From assembly GCF_030867095.1 (NCBI RefSeq), contig NC_081836.1:32252338-32316337 (forward strand): 64,000 nucleotides of DNA. The letters are read 5' to 3'. The notes below the pieces were generated by a model. The model ran no database searches. It was not told the DNA's origin and saw nothing but the letters and a program-made list of their open reading frames with translations. Numbering within the stretch: the first letter of the stretch is position 1; the number at the start of each line of letters is the position of its first letter. Origin of the DNA: Alligator mississippiensis. Its lineage: Eukaryota > Chordata > Crocodylia > Alligatoridae. Positions 57,408 to 64,000 of the stretch are shown here, piece after piece. Position numbers and translations under genes: made by a program.

Positions 57408-59370
57408 ATGATGGAAAGTAGACTTAACTCTCTGTCTCTGTCATCTGCTTTACTTCATTCAATGATACGTGTTCTATTGCTGAAGGGAAATACTTGCATT
57501 TCAGTATTGTCCAAATGCCTCATTTTCAATTAAGGCTTGTACATTTTATGTATGATACAAACCACTTCCTCAGCCTGCATTTTTTTTCCCTTTGGTTGTA
57601 GTGAGTCTCCTTCTGGTTTTTTTTTTTTTTTTTCTTCATGTTTGACATGACTAAAAAGTCATCAACTCTTTCTGCCTCTCCTTCCCACTCTTTCTTTAAA
57701 CCTTTCCTTTTGTTGATTTACAAAAGGAGACTGCAGTAAACCTGGTTCCAGTAGCAATTTTGTATTCCTAGCCTTGTGAAATTAATACCACAATTGACGC
57801 ATACTCACTTTTTGGTAACCCAGCTCTTCACAAACAGGTGTGATGACTTACATTTGGCAGTAAGGCATGAGAGCTTCTGTGGCTGGTTAGAGTAAGGTAG
57901 GGAATGAGTATGGTGAGCATGGGAAGAGTGAAGATAAAGGCAAATGGGATTTGCTTTCCCTGGAAAGCAACTGGTAGTGGAAGAAAGGAGATTTTTTAAA
58001 TGTCATAAAAGAACCTAAACCCTTGAGGCTTTCCTGCCACCCCCCCCACGGTGACATAGTGCAAGTCCTGAAGATGTTCACCAATTTCAGGTGTTTTTTG
58101 TGTTTTGGATAGCCTTTTGATAAACTGGCTAAAACTTTTACTTGTTTATCCTAACTACTGTTGCAAGTGTCTTAGGCATTATTCAAATTAAAACTTGCTG
58201 GCTTTTCAAGAATGGTAAGGGTCACATGCTCTCACAAAGAAAATGAAACAAAAACAACTATAGGGTGTCTGATAAATTGTGCTTCACTAAAGTTACCAGA
58301 ACACGGTGATGGTCAGAAATTATTTGATTTATAATAACCTTTCTGAATTATGTATAGCACAAGGGGTAACATAATCATGTCTAGAAAGAAAGACATTCAT
58401 TTATGCAGAGAAAAAAATGTAGATCTGATACTTGGGAAGATTAATTATTTAGCAAGAATTAACGCATGTAGCATTATCAGTCTGAGGCTACTTAGATATC
58501 TACACTGTTTCTGCTGTGGTTAATAGGTTTGGAAAACAGGTCTTGGGTAAAAATTGCAAAACCTGGTTAGGATGAATTGATTGGAACCATGTTTGCAGCA
58601 ACAAAAGAATTTGAATTCCTTAATGCCGATACCGAGTTTGATGGCAGAAGCTCCAAACAGGAGCGCAGCTAGACAATATAGTAGAGAAGTGGTGGAAGAG
58701 AATGGAGCTTTGGGAAAGTGTATAGAGCTGTGGATATATGTCCCTTTCCACCATGGGGAGCACTCAGGGGAGCTCCACACGAGACTAGAGAGGCAAAGTC
58801 TATCTTTTTTTCAGGTAACAAGAACCGAGTGGAAAGAAACAGTTGGTACTTCATGTTTATTAATGACTGATTTAGCTGGAGGCTGTTTGGAAATACAGAG
58901 TTTTAAAGCAAGAGTCAGAGAAAATGACCTGAAGCTTCCTGGCCTCTGAAGATAACAGCTTTGTCACTTGGACATTTGCTTGCTTCTGGCTCTTCTAGCC
59001 ATCTATGGGGAAGCCCAGCCCTTCCAGTATGCTTTAGAAATTGATTTGCATTTGCTAAACACTTTTAGGCATTTAACTCTATTTGTAAGGCTCTCAAAAG
59101 CATGGAATCTGTGTTGTGACTTTGGAACCACTATGAAAATAGGATGTTTTGAGAGTCCGTGGCCTGAAATGGGATGAAAAGGAGCCTAACTGTAGAAGGC
59201 AAGAACTCCAGCTGAGACCCATCCCTGTTTATGAACCATTCATATCAAAAGTACTCAGATTTGGAAAGGTACAGAGCTAATTTCTGACACAATGTCTGTT
59301 TTATACTTGCTTAAGAGGAACAAGCTACTACAACTTCTGACTTTCCTTGTGAAGACAATATCTATGGTGC
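57408..59370. other. AT-rich unique sequence
   Basis: It contains a T-rich run near 57618-57632. The 122-codon frame at 58581-58949 has no recognised domain, no matching splice sites and no conserved neighbour; it is not called as a gene. Confidence 0.4.
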
Positions 59371-59374
59371 TGCC

Positions 59375-60650
59375 AAAAAGACACAACAACATACTGGGCT
59401 GTATTAATGTGTCACAAAAGAATGTAAGTGATCCTCCTGCTCTATTCAGCACTGTTGAGGCCTCACTTGGAGCGCTGTGTCCTTTCACTTTAAGAAAGAT
59501 GTGGGCATATCGAAGGAGTTCAGTGAAGCATGATTAAAAATGATCAGAGGCCTGGTAAATGTGACTTATAAGGACAACCTGAAAGACCTGAGCTTTATTT
59601 AGTTAAGAGTAAAGAAAACTTGAGGGAGTAGTTGATAACAATCTTCAAATACCTGAACAGTGTATATACAGAGGATTCAGATGGACTACTCTCTAACTTT
59701 AGGAGACAAGGGACAGTGGTGTTAAATTTTAGTAAAAGATTGTATATTAGGTTCTTATTTAGGTTGTATATTATTAGTAAGAACTTTCTAACACTAGGGG
59801 TGGTTAGTTAGTGAACCAGGCTACCCAAGGAGGTTGTAAAGTGTCAATCTTTGAAAGATTTTTAAGAGCAGATTAGACATAACATTGATTGACTGGTAAG
59901 GCTTAGTTCAGGGGTGGGCAAAATGGTGGATCTGGCTGGCGGCTGGACTCCATTTTCCAGCAGTCCCTGTCCATGGGGCTCCCAACTGGTCTACATGGAG
60001 ACCCCGGGAGCATTGGGGCATGATGGTGCAGAGCTGCAGAACTGGCGCTTTGCCCCAGCCTGGCCTGGCCCCATGCCATCATGGCTCCACACTGTCATGG
60101 CCCTGCATTTCTGTGGTTTCCATGGAGACTAGCTGGGAGCAATGTGGGGCTGGGGTCAGGATTTGTGGTAGTGACCGAGCAGGGTAGGGCTGGAGTAGAG
60201 CTGCAATCCACTGCCCACATGACCCCGTAACAAGTGCAGGTTCTTCAGGTAGGGGCAAGCAGGGAGTGGATCCCAGCTCTGTCCCAACCCTGCCCCTTGC
60301 TGTCACCACCGCAAGATCCCAGCCCAGCCTCAGAGCAGCTCCATGCCTGGCTGCACACCCTTTCCAGCCAGGGTGCACACAGCCTGGAGCCAAAACAGGG
60401 CAGAGCCTCGGTTCTGTGGCCACGTGCTGTTGTGCCCCCGCACTCCTGGGGCCTTCATGGGGAATGGCCAGGAGCCACACAGGCAGGAACTGCTGGGAAA
60501 TACAGTCTGCTTCAGGCCCAATCTGGCCCGTGGGCTGCACTTTGTCTGTCTCTGGTTTAGTCTCCGGGGTTGATCCTGCCTTGATCAGAACATTGGACTA
60601 CATGACGTCCTGAGATCCCTTCCAAATCTATTATTCTGTGGTTCTATAAA
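59375..60650 (+). mobile_element. CR1 LINE 3' fragment, split by a hAT element
   Basis: The left part shows a post-RT remnant (ALFSTVEASLGALC, like the LEYC region of intact CR1) and the CR1 3' sequence with CTTCAAATACCTGAACAGTG and CAGGCTACCCAAGGAGG. It breaks at 59908 and resumes at 60555 with CTTGATCAGAACATTGG and the terminal GAGATCCCTTCCAAATCT tail. The 646-bp insert is described separately. Heavily diverged. Confidence 0.8.
59909..60554. mobile_element. hAT-type non-autonomous element nested in CR1, 646 bp
   Basis: Starts CAGGGGTGGGCAAAATGG and ends CACTTTGTCTGTCTCTG, with 6-of-8 matching flanks GCTTAGTT (59901-59908) and GTTTAGTC (60555-60562). Interior GC-rich, with frames up to 153 codons on both strands but no transposase motif. 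It inserted after the CR1 copy was in place. Confidence 0.75.
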
Positions 60651-60659
60651 AAATCTTTT

Positions 60660-63090
60660 TGATCCATTTGCCATGTACAAGAACTAATTGTGGCAGCATA
60701 ACTTATCTATATAGGAAAGTCTACTAACATTGGACCTAAATTGTGCTGGGGCTCTTTAGCTTTTTATTAAGATCTCTAGAAAGATGTGTTGTAGAGTCTT
60801 TTATTTTCCCCTAGTAGACATATTGTTTGGGAGGTTAGAGTGTGTCCTTGGGTCTGTCTAGAAATAATTATACCAATTTTATATTTGCTAGAGATTTTGC
60901 TGTATATGTGTACCCTTTTATTTGGTATATTGAATATAATGTGCTTGAAATAAAATAATTGAATTGTGATACAATATGGAGAATAATATTTTAAAGCATA
61001 GTTTGTGTTGGTATTATTTGTGACCTCCCCTCCTCCTTCCCCCTCCCCCCACAAATAATATATTTCTGCATGAAATAACTTAAATGTTTGGGTGCTGCTT
61101 ATCTTGCCTTCCAGGTCCTGTTCATGATCTATCTCTACATATGCAGAAGTCTGAATGTGATATTTAGATTAAATTATCAAATCTACCCATGAAATTCCCA
61201 GAAAAATCCCAGAAAATCATCTGAATAGTTCATGTTTCCCAGAAGAGGTCTGTTTTCTGCACACGCGCTGTTTCCATTGCTGTTGCTGCAAGTTTTTCCT
61301 AAAGGTTCAAATTATATTTAAATGACCAGAAATGCATAAAATGGTTGCAAATTCATTATTCTGGCTCATTAGTTCTTCTCATCTTCAAAACTTTCACAGT
61401 GTAATTATAGTAATAAAATGAATGCAGCATGGGTCTAGAGTATATTAGGACAAAGTTTAAAAACTTGTATTCTAAGTAAATTCTCATGCTGCATGTTTAC
61501 CACTTCAGGCTGACTGTAGCATTGTTGTTATCCTAAGTATAAAGAGAAAACAATGATATTGAAGATACTAATCTACTGCTATTGAAATGTTAATGGAACT
61601 CCTTAGCATGGCTGTATGAAAAGAAGGTCTTCAGTATCTCAGAAAAATCAACAGTTTGTAAATGTATTTGTTATGGATCAGGACCTAACACAAGAACTAT
61701 AAAAATTTTCCATGAAATGAAGTTGTTAAAATCATCAGGTTCCCTTGAGAAAGAAAGAAAGAAAAAACATTATTTTCTGGAAACAGTTATATTGCAAATG
61801 TTTTGACTATTTTAGTGTATTGGTATTGCAAGAGTGTTCAGCTTCAATGCTGTAAATTTGGAAACTGTTTTCTTTGTCAGTCTGAAAATTATCTGTTCCT
61901 TTGTGGAGAGCTTAGAAATATCTTCAGCAAAAGGAAAACAAAATGGAGGGAAGATTGAAAACAGACTAGTTCAAGTTGGTTTACAAAGTTTAAAATACAG
62001 AACTATTGAATATGTTCATGAAGACTGCTTACAGACATTAAAAAAAAAAAACAAACCCAACAACAAAGAAACAAAAATGTGCTTTACTAGAAGCGGCAGC
62101 ACATTAATTCGACCTGGTTTTGTAGTGTCTGTATTGATCGGGCACTTCAATGGGACTTTTTGGTGCTTTTATCTAATAGTTGATTTAGTCAGCTATTAAA
62201 TAAAAATACCAAACCCCCCCCCCACTGCAGTGCCCAATCTATACAGATGTATAGATATATACAGGTTCAGCTAACACAATGCTGCTTCTGGGCATGCACC
62301 AGGCTTGGTGCGGGGTCATATGGAGTTTAAAGTAAAGCTCTTTTTCTTTTATCTTTTTTTATTTTTTTTTTAATGTCTGTAAGCAGCCAAATATATTAAC
62401 TAGGGAAATAGATTATTCTTCGGCCAGTTTTGCAAAAACAGATGATGATTGTATATGGCTCAAGTATTGGATCCCCATTAAACAGGCCTGATTTTAGAGA
62501 GCAGTTACTTGGCTTAAATCTTAGAGAGAAATGGAGGTGAGGAATCAAAACCCATTATCAAAGCTAATAAGACCTCATCTACACTTAAGGTTTCCTGGAA
62601 AAGATGTGCTAAAAAATGAACTTATGACAGAGCAGTCATGGAGAAAATTGTGCCTACTATGAATTGCCCATATAGTGATGACTGGGCTTCTGAAAGAGCT
62701 GGGTTTTGTTTGTTTGTTTGTTTTTATGGCTGGACAGCCATTTATTTAATGGAGAATTGTACTTCCTTGGGACATGTGAAAGGCTGCACCTCTGAATGAT
62801 AGATGTTTGTTGTGCTGAGAGAGAAATGTAGCTTTAAGCTACGAGATACAAAAGGATTTTCTTTTCTGTAATTTAAGTGATTATTTTAATGCAAGATTGT
62901 TGACACTTCATAGTATCCAGCTAGATGTGTTTTGTGTAGATATTTTTTTTTAATTTGGTGACTTAATTTTTTAGAATAAAATTAATTTTCTTTTTTTCTG
63001 ACAACTGCAGCTATATATAGGATATTTTTACAGGACAGAACTCATGGATCAGGAGTGCTGGAGAAAAAAACAGAATCTGAAACTGGCAAT
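60660..63090. other. AT-rich unique sequence
   Basis: It includes (GAAA)n at 61748-61766, a poly-A run at 62041-62051 and (TTTG)n at 62706-62724. The 121-codon frame at 61834-62199 runs through the poly-A stretch and has no domain. Confidence 0.4.
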
Positions 63091-63096
63091 TGTAGG

Positions 63097-63738
63097 CAAG
63101 GGTGGAACTAAGCAATCAGGTTGGTTTTGGGCATAGTTTATATGCCCTGGTCATGCAGTGGGACTGGGGTGGAACAGCAGCCAAACTCTGCTTCCTGGCA
63201 GCCCCAGTGGTGGCTCCTCCTAGCTGTTGCCCACACTAGACCTGGCCCCCCACTGTCTGGGCACCTTGGCTTATCTGCCTCAAACCAACTGCCAGTGGTG
63301 CCAGACAGAGTGGGTGGGTGGGGTCTCTGTGAAGACTGGATTGGGACCTGTGTGGGCAGGGCATGCTCAGCCAGACAGATGGGATGAAGCTGCAAGTGGG
63401 TGGGGAGTGGCATCTGGGAACAGGACAGGTTGGCAGGGCCAGGGATTGTAGGATGGGTAGGGTGTAGATTGTGGGGTGACAGCACAGGGTCAGGGTAAGA
63501 GCCATAATCCACTGCCTACATGTCCCAGTTATGGGTGTTGGTTCCACAGGGCTGGTTTCCATGGAGACCTGGGATTGGCAGGCAGTGACAGCACAGCGCC
63601 AGGCTCTGGGGCAAAGCCACATAGGGAGTTTTGGTGAGCTGTTGCAGGCTGGGGGATGTAGGGGGTGCTGAACCAGCCTGCAACAACTCAGCAAAACTCC
63701 CTAAGTGGCCTTCCCACCCAAATAACTGCCCACCCCTG
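63097..63738 (-). mobile_element. hAT-type element related to 59909-60554, opposite orientation
   Basis: The right end CTGCCCACCCCTG reverse complements to CAGGGGTGGGCAG, the same terminal repeat as at 59909. The left end CAAGGGTGGAAC is a weaker match. The interior shares the TCCATGGAGAC word and similar base composition. Target duplications have decayed beyond recognition. Non-coding despite several long frames. Confidence 0.6.
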
Positions 63739-63739
63739 A

Positions 63740-64000
63740 AATAGAGTATAATTTGATTTTCTTTGTGACCTCTATGTGGAACTGGAGGTATGTTTCATTT
63801 TGAACTTTTCAGGAATGAGGCCCATCTGGCTCTATCTTCAGTGAAAATTTAGATTGTGGTTGGTCTAGTGTGGTGCACAAGACCAGGCAGAAGAGCTGAG
63901 ACAGGAGCAGATCCAGGAATAAGGCAAGGGCAGGTGCAACCCACCAAATTGACTGTGCCATGCATGAATAGTGAGCTGTGAGCTCACCAGCACTGGCAGT
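63740..64000. other. Window end, unclassified
   Basis: Ordinary sequence to the right edge; nothing recognised. Confidence 0.35.

Noticed and set aside
58581..58949. 122-codon plus-strand frame
   Set aside because: No domain, no splice context and no neighbouring exon; a frame of this length is expected by chance in 64 kb.
60079..60613. Frames of up to 153 codons
   Set aside because: Contained within a hAT-type element bounded by terminal repeats; no transposase similarity.
61834..62199. 121-codon plus frame
   Set aside because: It reads through a poly-A run as Lys residues, lacks a domain and has no splice-site support.
1..64000. CRISPR arrays, operons, rRNA or tRNA genes
   Set aside because: No regularly spaced repeats, no ribosome-binding-site-led gene strings and no cloverleaf or rRNA core sequence were seen; the window is vertebrate nuclear DNA.

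Overview
This is eukaryotic, vertebrate nuclear DNA with no prokaryotic or viral gene organisation. Most of it is non-coding: AT-rich intronic or intergenic sequence, one CpG island, and many decayed transposable elements. The CR1 LINE copies (3' tails with short repeats such as ATCTATGA), the many short hAT-type elements and the Gypsy-like LTR suggest a sauropsid, probably a crocodilian or turtle. That placement is inference from repeat style, not a database match.

Layout. 1-8.9 kb is repeat-rich: a GC-rich repeat-like block, a minus-strand CR1 copy, a short GGG...CCC transposon split by a putative LTR, a fold-back element with 12-bp flanking direct repeats, and a Gypsy-like LTR. 8.9-9.7 kb holds the 3' tail of another non-LTR retrotransposon next to a hAT element with a perfect 8-bp target duplication. 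9.7-16.7 kb is mainly AT-rich unique sequence with two fold-back elements. 16.75-18.25 kb is a strong CpG island with GC boxes and a good splice donor, read here as a plus-strand promoter and non-coding first exon. 26.26-26.33 kb has a well-formed small exon candidate with a start codon; if it is real, the rest of the window is intron of the same unnamed gene. 18.3-41 kb is otherwise long unique AT-rich sequence with scattered short DNA transposons. 41-64 kb is repeat-rich again: three CR1 regions, several GC-rich non-autonomous elements and paired hAT copies.

No intact protein-coding gene is visible. The longest reading frames belong to a CR1 reverse transcriptase at 46.8-48.5 kb that is dead: it has in-frame stops and a lost catalytic aspartate. 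The most distinctive result is structural. At least six short elements begin near GGG, end near CCC and sit between 3-bp target duplications (AGT, AAT, ATA, ACT, TGT and an imperfect TCT/TCC), and two of them are nested. I found no evidence of an undescribed multigene system.
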